A stretch of 64,000 nucleotides of DNA, from assembly GCA_963665265.2 (NCBI GenBank), contig OY762224.2, forward strand, positions 1,054,001 through 1,118,000, given 5' to 3'. Positions 27,526 through 35,064 of the stretch are shown here, one piece after another. Source of the stretch: CAXXHQ01 sp963665265 (GTDB lineage: Bacteria; Planctomycetota; Planctomycetia; Pirellulales; Thermoguttaceae). Every line of letters starts with the position of its first letter. Positions within the stretch are counted from its first letter, which is position 1. The notes beneath the pieces are model-generated. The model did not search any database, was not told where the DNA came from, and saw nothing but the letters and a program-made list of their open reading frames with translations. A program made the position numbers and the translations under genes.

Positions 27526-30021
27526 CTATGCGTTATTCGCATGTCCTCTCTTGTTTCGTCGGCGAACGTTGGCTAACGCGAGGCCGGTCAGCGCGGCAAG
27601 ACCCGCCCAAGCCGTCGGCTCGGGAACGGCGACCGACGATGCGGACGATAGATCGTCTTCCGGCAAAACCGAAGCTGAGGAAATCGCCGTCTCGCCGGTC
27701 GATCCGAGAACGAGCGTGTCCGCCACGAGAGTTCCGACGACCAGCACGGCGTCCCCAGCGACGCTTACGCTCGACGCTTTCACCCCGGCGGCGTCCAGTT
27801 CTCCCTTGCTAACGGTTACCGAGCCGGCAGTCGTCAAATCTTGCGTTAGACTCCATTTCCCCGCGCCGTCCTTAAGAACGCAAATCGCGCCGGTCCCCGA
27901 ACCGCTTAAAATTTGTCCGGCATAGATCCCGTCGCCGTCTCCTTGGAAGTGCAAATAACGCGTTAGGGAGCTCGCGGAGACGTCATTCGTGATATTGCCG
28001 TTCAGCGTGAATTCGCCCGCGTCCGATTGGATGATATAGTCGTATCCGCCCGCGACAAACGAGATGTTGCCGTTAAGGACCGTCGTTCCCCCTTCGCTAA
28101 TGATGTGCGGAGCGAGGTTCGCGCTCACCGAGGCGCCGCGTCCGTTCAGCGTAATCGTCTTGTTCAGTTGCGACCCTGCGGCGATCGCGAGTTTCGCCGA
28201 GCCGGTTCCTCCCGTCACGACCAAAACGTTTGAGGCGGAACCCAGCGCCGTCGCGTTTGCCGTGCGAATCGTGCCGCCGTTAAGAGCGGTCGTTCCCGAA
28301 TACGTGTTGGCGCCGTTGAGCGTCACCGTTCCCGTGCCGTTCACGATCAAGCCTTGCGTGCCCGCCAACGTCGCGTTGATCGTCGCTTGCGCGTTCGCGG
28401 TTATCGCCGGAACCGAAACTCCGATGTTTTCCAGCGTTAGCTTTGCGCTCCCCGTCGGACTGACTACCCACTTCCCCGTCGTCGCCGTGTTCTTATCGCC
28501 GAAGACGACCGTGCCGATCGTTAAATCCGAGGCGAGTTGAACCGTCGCCGTTCCAGATACGTCCAAGGTGCTGAAATCGGCGATCCCTAACTTGCCGTAG
28601 CCGACGATTCCCCCTTGCCAATTCGAAGTCGAAGACGTGCTCCACGTGCCGCCGGAGGCGTTCGCCCAAATCCCGTTGCCGCCTTCAAACACATAGCCCA
28701 CGGCGTCCGTGTCCCAATTCGTCCAAGACGTATACGTCCCTCGCATAAAGCTGAGCGCCGTGTGAGTCGTGTTCCAAACCGGCAAATTCGGTCGAAGATT
28801 ATCCGCCGTCGAATTTGCGGTTACCGCCGTCCAACTCCAAGTCGTGCCGCCGTCGTTCGTAAACCCGCGATACACTTCCCAATGGCGCTTGCCGTCGGCC
28901 GACGACGTCAACGCAGTTCCGCGCACGGGATCCGCATTCGTCGAAATGTATACCGTGTTCACGTCGCTCGGATTGATGGAAATCAAACCGGTGTAATGCT
29001 CCTCGGCCGTGTAAAGACATTGACCGGCGTAGGCGATTTCATGATCGCTCCACGACGTTCCGTTCCACTTCGCGTACCGGTAACGATGATCGTCGTTCGT
29101 CTTGTACACCGAATAGGCCGCGACCGGATTGCCGGCCGTGTCCAGAAGCATGTCGGTGCACCAGGCGCGATTGTTGCCGTTCGACGCCGCGTCGAAAATC
29201 TTCGTGCCGGCCGAAGGCGCGATCCCCGAGGTTGAACTCGTGTCGACCGTCCCGATCAGCGCGCCGCTCATGTTGTAAATATTGCTCCCCTGCATGTATG
29301 CGCAATATAAGTTCGTCACCAAATTATGCGGATGCCCGTCCGTGTACGTGAAGTATACCTTGTCTACGCCGTTCGACGCGTACTTGGCGTAGGGGCGAGT
29401 GCCCGCCCCCGTGCGAATCAAACGTCCCGCGATGCTCCAGGTCGAACCGTTATTCGACGAAACAAGAACGTTCGGATTGTAGTCCTGGCCGCGATAGAAA
29501 TTGTACGTCAATCCCGAGGAACTCAAACGATATAGGTTTTCGTACGTGGCCCCGTAGTTGCTGTTCACGTTGAGCGATTGCTGCGCGGTCCAACTCGTCG
29601 TGTCGCCGGGGTTCGTCGTGATTCGCCAACGCACTAAGCTGTCGCCGCCGTGCTTGCAGTACACCGCCAATATATTGCCGTCCGGCCGAACCATAAACGC
29701 CGCCGCGTCATGATCGTCGCCCGTCTCCAACGCGTCGCACAGAGTGAATATCTGCGAATTCATCGTCGAGAGATTGACCGTCGTCACTTCAATGTCGCCG
29801 TCCCGAGCCGAGCCTCCCGTCCCGCTTGCGTCTCCCACCGAACTAAATATTAATTGATTGTTTACAATGATCGCCCGCTCGTCCTGGTACCAGCACCAAG
29901 CCGCGTTGTCGTTGTAAACCGTGGGAGCCGTCTGAGCGCCTACCCGAGTAGCAAAAATGACAACGGCGCAAAAAAGTAATCCTGAGCCTAATGCCGCGAC
30001 TCTGAAATTAATTGGTTTCAT
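27526..30021 (-). CDS. BNR beta-propeller with beta-strand-repeat stalk and PEP-CTERM anchor (copy B)
   Basis: An 831-residue paralogue of the gene at 22206-24677. I start it at the ATG at 30021, which has GAGAAGG ahead, rather than at 30057. A signal peptide (LLFCAVVIFATRVGAQ) leads to the propeller with AAWCWYQDERAIIVNN, GDDHDAAAFMV, FYRGQDYNPNVLVSSNNGST, KTNDDHRYRYAKWNGTSW, EEHYTGLISI and HWEVYRGFTNDGGTT. The stalk region includes ANTYSGTTALNGGTIRTANA. It ends with VPEPTAWAGL, a hydrophobic helix and VRRRNKRGHANNA, slightly longer after the arginines than in copy A. The strong similarity over the whole protein and the matching leader show a recent segmental duplication. Confidence 0.85.
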   Translation of the reverse strand: MKPINFRVAALGSGLLFCAVVIFATRVGAQTAPTVYNDNAAWCWYQDERAIIVNNQLIFSSVGDASGTGGSARDGDIEVTTVNLSTMNSQIFTLCDALETGDDHDAAAFMVRPDGNILAVYCKHGGDSLVRWRITTNPGDTTSWTAQQSLNVNSNYGATYENLYRLSSSGLTYNFYRGQDYNPNVLVSSNNGSTWSIAGRLIRTGAGTRPYAKYASNGVDKVYFTYTDGHPHNLVTNLYCAYMQGSNIYNMSGALIGTVDTSSTSGIAPSAGTKIFDAASNGNNRAWCTDMLLDTAGNPVAAYSVYKTNDDHRYRYAKWNGTSWSDHEIAYAGQCLYTAEEHYTGLISINPSDVNTVYISTNADPVRGTALTSSADGKRHWEVYRGFTNDGGTTWSWTAVTANSTADNLRPNLPVWNTTHTALSFMRGTYTSWTNWDTDAVGYVFEGGNGIWANASGGTWSTSSTSNWQGGIVGYGKLGIADFSTLDVSGTATVQLASDLTIGTVVFGDKNTATTGKWVVSPTGSAKLTLENIGVSVPAITANAQATINATLAGTQGLIVNGTGTVTLNGANTYSGTTALNGGTIRTANATALGSASNVLVVTGGTGSAKLAIAAGSQLNKTITLNGRGASVSANLAPHIISEGGTTVLNGNISFVAGGYDYIIQSDAGEFTLNGNITNDVSASSLTRYLHFQGDGDGIYAGQILSGSGTGAICVLKDGAGKWSLTQDLTTAGSVTVSKGELDAAGVKASSVSVAGDAVLVVGTLVADTLVLGSTGETAISSASVLPEDDLSSASSVAVPEPTAWAGLAALTGLALANVRRRNKRGHANNA

Positions 30022-30377
30022 AGACGACCTTCTCCTCGATGGCGAGTGCGATCGCAATTTGTTTGTGACGGAAAAAAAGAGAGGCCCGACAGCCTTAACG
30101 ATGAGAGAGCAAAACTAGATTTCGCCGTAAAAAGCGGAGAGAATTTTAAGATTTGATCTCGCAGTTCAGATTGCATTCTAAGAAACCTCCGTAAGGTTGT
30201 CCACAAAAAAAGTCGCTAAAACGCGCTTCGACGTCAAGATTCTCATCCAGACGCCGTCAGATTCAATTAATTGGCGTGAATATCCTTTGTGGTTGAGTTG
30301 TTCCCCTCTGTATGGCGGTTTTTTTCTGTTAATAACGAATGAACGATAGCCTTTCTGGTTCTCTCGATGTTCTTTTT

Positions 30378-30406
30378 GTTGATGTCGGACTATCGAAACG
30401 ATAAAA
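30378..30406 (+). promoter_or_regulatory. Orphan promoter-like element in leader copy B
   Basis: TTGATG at 30378-30383 and TAAAAT at 30401-30406, spacer 17. It would transcribe only about 130 bases before the terminator at 30512. Confidence 0.42.
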
Positions 30407-30511
30407 TGGCCGGAACCGGACCCGCTCTTTGCGGGAACGGGGGCTTGTTTCGAATCAATCGCGCTGCGATTTCATATGCATCTCCTAAGGCGCGCTCGCG
30501 CGCTAAAGGAC

Positions 30512-30546
30512 GGCCGCGAGGAATTGGGTTCTTCGCGGCCTTTTTC
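30512..30546 (+). terminator. Intrinsic terminator without a gene in front
   Basis: ggccgcgagga pairs with tcttcgcggcc across a seven-base loop, followed by ttttt. No plus-strand gene precedes it; it resembles the terminator at 26123. Confidence 0.8.
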
Positions 30547-30763
30547 GTCTTTAGACTTTTTTCTCCTTTACGCATACGATATTCACGCCGCCCCTTCTCC
30601 GCTTTGGGCGACGCTCCTAGACAAGTCTAAAAACTCCCCCCTTCCTCCATCGTGACCGTGGACCTGCGTCCTCAATCTGTTACAATCGACGAAATTGACC
30701 GGAGCGGTCTCTCGTCGCGCAATGGATTGTCGCCCTTTTCTCTCATTTCACGTTTAACCGACC

Positions 30764-32437
30764 ATGCAGCAACTCAATTCGCAGTCCGCGTCTCGTCCCT
30801 GGGTTAAAGAACTTAGCGGTTATCAATGGTTCGTCCTCGCCGTTTGCACCCTCGGCTGGGTATTCGACACGATGGGGCAGCAACTCTTCGTTCTGGTCCG
30901 CAAGCCCGGCGTCGCTTCCTTGATGGGATTGGCCGCGAATTCCCCCGAGGTTGACAAGTACGGCGGCTACGCGACTTCGTTGATGCTGATCGGTTGGGCG
31001 ACCGGCGGAATCATCTTCGGCATTCTCGGCGATAAAATCGGTCGAGCGAAGACCATGGTCGCCACCATTTTAATTTACTCGATTTTCACCGGAATCAGCG
31101 GCTTAGCGTATAATTTTTGGGACTTCATGCTCTATCGGTTTATTTGCGGGCTAGGCATCGGCGGACAATTCTCGGTCGGCGTCGCCCTCGTCGCCGAATA
31201 TATGCCGCCGCAGGTTCGCCCCAAAGCGCTCGCGTTCATGCAAGCGATGGCCAACGTGGGAAACGTGACGGCCGCGCTGATTAGCATGGGCGTCGCCGGT
31301 GCGGCCGACAGTTGGCGCTACACGCTGTTCATCGGCGCCCTCCCCGCCTTTTTGGCCATTCCCGTTTTTCGTAGCTTGAAAGAGCCCGAGTCGTGGGCGC
31401 AAAAAGTCGCTTCCGGTCAGCAAACGAAAAAAGCCGGTTCGTTGGCCGAGTTGTTCACCGATCCGCGTTGGCGGCGGAGCACCATCGTCGGCATGATTTT
31501 GGCTTCAACGGGCGTCATCGGCCTTTGGGGAATCGGCTTTTTCAGCGTCGATTTGAACCAGACCGTCTTCCGTAAAACCTACGAGGCGACCGAACGAGCG
31601 AACGGAGAAGTCGCGAAGGACCGCGAGTTCGTCGCCGCCGTTTTTGCCGCGCCGAGCGAGGCCGGCGAAGCGTTCAAGGCGATTCAGCCGAAAGAGATCA
31701 TTCCGGACGAGCCTGGGCAAGAGGATAATCGCCAACTCTATGCGGCGATCGTCAAGTTGAACGCCGGCAAGAAGGAGATCACGAAGGATACGGTTCTCGT
31801 CGCGGTGGAGGAGCAATTCCGTATGACGGCGGAGAGGGCCGAGAAGCGGCGCTCCCGATTGACGGAGTATCTTGCTGCGTTGACGGCGGATAGGAAGTGC
31901 GATTTGAAGCCGCACGTCGAACGTATCGCCGAGCGGGCCAAGCGGATTAACGGTCCCGTCGCGCGTTGGGCGGGCATCACTTCGATATTGTTCAACATCG
32001 GCGGATTTTTCGGCGCTTACGGATTCAGCTACGTCACCTCCTGGCTGAATCGTCGCAAGGCTTTCGCCGTCGCGTTCGTTCTCGCCGGATTGGCCACCAG
32101 CGCGGCCTTCATGTTCATGAACGACGTGACGACGGTTCTCTGCCTGACGCCGCTGATGGGCTTTTGCATTTTCCTCATTTTCGGCGGTTACGCAGTCTAT
32201 TTTCCCGAGTTGTATCCGACGCGACTACGCAGCACCGGCACCTCGTTCTGCTACAACATCGGTCGCTACGTCGCGGCCGTCGGTCCGTATTTCCTCGGCT
32301 TGTTGAGCAGCGGCGTTTACGGCGCCTATCCCGAGCCGATGCGTTACGCCGGCGCCACGATGTGTCTGACCTTCGTCGTCGGCTTGATGGTCTTGCCTTT
32401 CGCGCCGGAAACCAAGGATAAACCGTTGCCGGAATAA
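30764..32437 (+). CDS. Major facilitator superfamily transporter with a large hydrophilic insert
   Basis: A 557-residue inner-membrane transporter of the sugar or organic-acid MFS type. The loop after helix 2 reads GILGDKIGRAKTM, a normal MFS motif, and RFICGLGIGGQFSVG lies in helix 4. Near the end LYPTRLRSTGTSFCYNIGR and APETKDKPLPE match sugar-porter-like members. Between the two helix halves a charged segment of about 115 residues (roughly 270-400: ERANGEVAKDREFV, VAVEEQFRMTAERAEKRRS) is inserted. Ordinary MFS proteins have about 430-480 residues. A role in taking up glycan breakdown products is plausible from the neighbouring hydrolases but unproven. Confidence 0.85.
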   Translation: MQQLNSQSASRPWVKELSGYQWFVLAVCTLGWVFDTMGQQLFVLVRKPGVASLMGLAANSPEVDKYGGYATSLMLIGWATGGIIFGILGDKIGRAKTMVATILIYSIFTGISGLAYNFWDFMLYRFICGLGIGGQFSVGVALVAEYMPPQVRPKALAFMQAMANVGNVTAALISMGVAGAADSWRYTLFIGALPAFLAIPVFRSLKEPESWAQKVASGQQTKKAGSLAELFTDPRWRRSTIVGMILASTGVIGLWGIGFFSVDLNQTVFRKTYEATERANGEVAKDREFVAAVFAAPSEAGEAFKAIQPKEIIPDEPGQEDNRQLYAAIVKLNAGKKEITKDTVLVAVEEQFRMTAERAEKRRSRLTEYLAALTADRKCDLKPHVERIAERAKRINGPVARWAGITSILFNIGGFFGAYGFSYVTSWLNRRKAFAVAFVLAGLATSAAFMFMNDVTTVLCLTPLMGFCIFLIFGGYAVYFPELYPTRLRSTGTSFCYNIGRYVAAVGPYFLGLLSSGVYGAYPEPMRYAGATMCLTFVVGLMVLPFAPETKDKPLPE

Positions 32438-32454
32438 GCGCCTTAGAGATTTCT

Positions 32455-32485
32455 CTCGTTACGAGGCTCCGCCTCGTAACGTGCC
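32455..32485. repeat. Palindromic repeat, copy 1
   Basis: cgttacgagg-ctccg-cctcgtaacg type stem followed by tgcc. The same 31 bases recur at 32550-32580. It lies 18 bases after the MFS stop, where it could act as a transcript-stabilising hairpin. Confidence 0.8.
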
Positions 32486-32501
32486 GGAAAATGCGCTGTA
32501 G

Positions 32502-32523
32502 GGAACGCCCTCCGTGGCGTTCC
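32502..32523. repeat. Hairpin between the two palindromic repeats
   Basis: ggaacgcc and ggcgttcc form an 8-bp stem with loop ctccgt. It follows tgtag, as does the palindrome at 27289. Confidence 0.65.
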
Positions 32524-32549
32524 GCAGTCTTTGCGTTATTCTGTCGCTC

Positions 32550-32580
32550 CTCGTTACGAGGCTCCGCCTCGTAACGTGCC
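32550..32580. repeat. Palindromic repeat, copy 2
   Basis: Identical over 31 bases to 32455-32485 in the same orientation, 64 bases apart. Confidence 0.8.
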
Positions 32581-32884
32581 GAAATCGAGCCTTCAAGCCG
32601 ATGTGAATTTTTCCACGCCGAATGCGTTACGTTTTGGTAATGAAAAATGACGGAAGATGACGGGAACGCTAGCTTCGCTAGTATTCACTGATGAAATAAT
32701 TAGCGTCGATCAGCGAGAATTAGCGTTCCTAACTCTCTCAAAAGTTCTTTCGTACCCTTGCGTTCTTTCGCGGCCAAAAATTAGTTGCGATCTCCGCGCG
32801 AGAGTTGTCGCACTGAAAAGAGTAAATGCGTCATGACGGGACTCGCTGCGCTCGGCCTGCCCTACGGACTTCAAACTGAAGCGC

Positions 32885-33151
32885 TTAATCGGAAGAATCG
32901 GCCAACCATTTCTCGCCGCAATAAATGCAGTGAAACTGCGCAATCGAATTCTTTTTTAAAAAGGCGGTCGTTAAGCCTGACGCATTGCTTTCAAGGGGGG
33001 CGATTTTATTGAATGATTTCCGACGAATTGTCTTCCTGCGTACTTTCCAGCTAGCTCCGCAGTGAGGACATTCCATCGCCGTCGTAAATCCGTATTTTAA
33101 AGTAATGACTATCATGCTAATCGCACATGAAGTAAGAAATATCAACAGCAT
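32885..33151 (-). CDS. Small membrane protein with a zinc ribbon
   Basis: An 88-residue protein. It begins with a membrane helix (about 1-20, LLIFLTSCAISMIVITLKYG), then MECPHCGASW and, near the end, HCIYCGEKWLADS. The two CxxC pairs are a likely zinc ribbon, on the side after the helix. AGGAAG lies just before the ATG. I do not recognise the family. It is a plausible real gene because of the paired cysteine motifs and the ribosome binding site, but it is short and isolated. Confidence 0.55.
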   Translation of the reverse strand: MLLIFLTSCAISMIVITLKYGFTTAMECPHCGASWKVRRKTIRRKSFNKIAPLESNASGLTTAFLKKNSIAQFHCIYCGEKWLADSSD

Positions 33152-33373
33152 ATTGCTTCCTTGAAAATCAGAATGTCCTGACGATAGATTTTATTGATGA
33201 TGTTTTTAGCGGAACGGAGCCGAGCAGGTGGATCGTCGGGCTCGGCCAGCGTGCCGGTCGGCGTTGATTTCTCCGAGCCTCAATCATCACACGCTCCGCG
33301 TACGCCTCGCCGCCGTGGGAAAAATCGCCGAGGTCGCGTGAAGTAACAATCGATGATTGCTGATGCAAAACCG

Positions 33374-33883
33374 TTATTGCTGGTTTTTTTCTAACTGTTT
33401 ATAGCGCTCATGTTCCTCATTGAAAATTTGCTCGAAAGTTGGACCCCCTAAGGATTGTTCGAGCTTTTGAAAGAATACCCCGTCAATTTTGCCAAACAGA
33501 AATCCAGAGCGAAGATGCGGGTCAAGATGAAGATCAGGATAGAATTCGATAGGGGAATCATTTTGAGCGGAGCCCACAATCACAAACCCTTTTCCCCCGG
33601 GGAATTTCACGGTTACGTCAATATTGCACGCTATCCTATCCCCATTTTCAAATCGGGCGGATCGGATTTGGAATGCGTTGGCCAGCTCCGACAACGAACG
33701 CTTATCTGCAATTTTGATTGTTTTAAAAATTGTTGAACCAACAGAACAAGTCAGGGTTATTTCATCGGCGCTTCGAAACGATTCTTGGATGGCGTTTTGC
33801 GCATCCTTCGCGGCCTGAGGCGCCCCGCAACCCGCCATTAACGGCAAAACAAGAGCGATAAACAACTTCTTGCGTTGATGCAT
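33374..33883 (-). CDS. Predicted lipoprotein of unknown function
   Basis: A 169-residue protein started at the ATG at 33883, which yields a clean lipoprotein signal: MHQRKKLFIALVLPLMAGC, with the lipobox LMAGC and Cys19 as the lipidated residue. The frame extends to 34000 but that part has no signal character. The mature protein has ITLTCSVGSTIFKTIKIAD, a FPGGKGFVIVGSAQND segment and a charged C-terminus with FEQIFNEEHERYKQLE. No family is recognised. It should sit on a membrane facing the periplasm. An AGGAA lies ahead of the start. Confidence 0.68.
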   Translation of the reverse strand: MHQRKKLFIALVLPLMAGCGAPQAAKDAQNAIQESFRSADEITLTCSVGSTIFKTIKIADKRSLSELANAFQIRSARFENGDRIACNIDVTVKFPGGKGFVIVGSAQNDSPIEFYPDLHLDPHLRSGFLFGKIDGVFFQKLEQSLGGPTFEQIFNEEHERYKQLEKNQQ

Positions 33884-34577
33884 TGCCAAATTCCTGCTGA
33901 ACGAAAAGTAATATGGAGTTGTAAGGCTGCCGGGGCATTGTACTCCAAGCTTTTGAGCGTGAGAATCTTGCCGATCGCAGTTTAAAGTCGGAATACGCAA
34001 CTCAACAAAGCAAATTTCGAAAAAAGCAGAAAAAATTGCGTTGCATATTGAAAAAATACGCGAGTTTTATGGAGTGAACAAACTCATTCAATTGCGTTTG
34101 CGTCTACTGTTCTGCGAGTCAGCGTCTTCGTGAAATCATTCCGGGTCACCCGGCTCAAGCCTTCTTGCTCTATTGAGTCCTGCGCAGTCAATGAAGAGGA
34201 ATCATTGACTGCGTCGACGTAATTAATTCCGTTTTTCTTCTGGAATTTGTGCCGCGACTTTTCTTAATATGCTCCTCTGAATCGTCGCGCGGAAATGCGA
34301 CGCGTTCTTCGACAACTCAATCTCGCGCATTCGACCTAAAAACTGAACGCACAGTGAGCGTCCTCCCGGTTTTGCCGCGAGAATGAGTTAAATACAACGG
34401 CTCTTGCGTGCTTGTTCGCACGACGCAACTCCGCATGTCGAAACGCGTTGCAACGTCGCGCGAGCAAGAAAACCAATAATTACCCTTTCTCGTTTCTTAA
34501 ACGCCTTGTTTCGCAATGCTTGATGATTGAACGACTTGCGTCGCCGTGTGGGTTTCAAAAAAGAGGAGAATTCAGTC
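33884..34577. other. Intergenic region with one strong hairpin
   Basis: Nearly 700 bases without a clear gene. At 34184-34212 gcagtcaatga pairs with tcattgactgc, an 11-bp perfect stem with a seven-base loop but no immediate T-run. Otherwise nothing is recognised. Confidence 0.4.
34184..34212. repeat. 11-bp hairpin of unknown role
   Basis: gcagtcaatga / tcattgactgc, loop agaggaa. There is no gene immediately before it on either strand, so it may be an element of a small RNA or a relic of a terminator. Confidence 0.5.
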
Positions 34578-35030
34578 ATGCCCCAAAAACGTTCCTTCCT
34601 AACCGCTTACGCCGTCGATTCTTACAACGCAAGAATCGCGAGATGCCTCCATATTCTTTTCGGCTCGAAGCGAAAACGCCCCGTTTTCCTCGGAAAAACG
34701 CACAATTCTGAGGAAATCCGCCTCAAAACGCAAACATTCGATTGTTACGCCTCGCAATTATTTTTCTCGCATAAAGATCGTGACGCTAACCGCGCCGTCG
34801 CGAAATTTTTGAGAAAGAATTGGGCCGCCTTTTGCGCAAACGTTTACGCTTCCTGGATGAACCATTTTTGCGACCCTTGCGTTCTTCGGCCGCCCTTTCT
34901 TGCGGCCGCCGATTTCAACCGAGAGCGAATGAATAATCCGTCAAGCCTCCGACGAATCATCTTTCGCCGTCGTCGAGCGAGTTTCGGACGGAGTTTTCTC
35001 CCAGCGCCCATTGGCGGAAGCGCTGATTGA
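34578..35030 (+). CDS. Doubtful hypothetical protein
   Basis: A frame of 150 codons from an ATG at 34578 with GAGGAG about nine bases ahead. It reads MPQKRSFLTAYAVDSYNARI, then a basic, Phe-rich sequence ending in RRIIFRRRRASFGRSFL. No motif, signal peptide or family is recognised. Composition (many Arg, Phe, Cys) looks unlike other genes here. The main reason to list it is the ribosome binding site. It could equally be untranslated sequence upstream of the next gene. Confidence 0.22.
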   Translation: MPQKRSFLTAYAVDSYNARIARCLHILFGSKRKRPVFLGKTHNSEEIRLKTQTFDCYASQLFFSHKDRDANRAVAKFLRKNWAAFCANVYASWMNHFCDPCVLRPPFLAAADFNRERMNNPSSLRRIIFRRRRASFGRSFLPAPIGGSAD

Positions 35031-35064
35031 GTAAGTGTTTCGGATTTCTTCTAGGGAACCTCCC

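Larger units (their letters stand above)
30022..30763. promoter_or_regulatory. Long leader region (copy B) with an orphan promoter and terminator
   Basis: A 742-base gene-free region. Its first 370 bases match the leader of copy A block by block. A plus-strand promoter-like pair, TTGATG (30378) and TAAAAT (30401), lies at the same place as the promoter of the first small PEP-CTERM gene in copy A. About 100 bases on comes a terminator (30512-30546) resembling the one that ends that gene. In copy B no PEP-CTERM gene lies between them. Frames here (30367-30630) are most likely chance. Confidence 0.5.
32438..32884. other. Repeat-bearing intergenic region
   Basis: A 447-base region with no gene. 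It holds two copies of a 31-base palindromic repeat and an additional hairpin between them, as listed separately. Downstream are short repeated words around gctag/ctagc. The rest is featureless. Confidence 0.5.
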
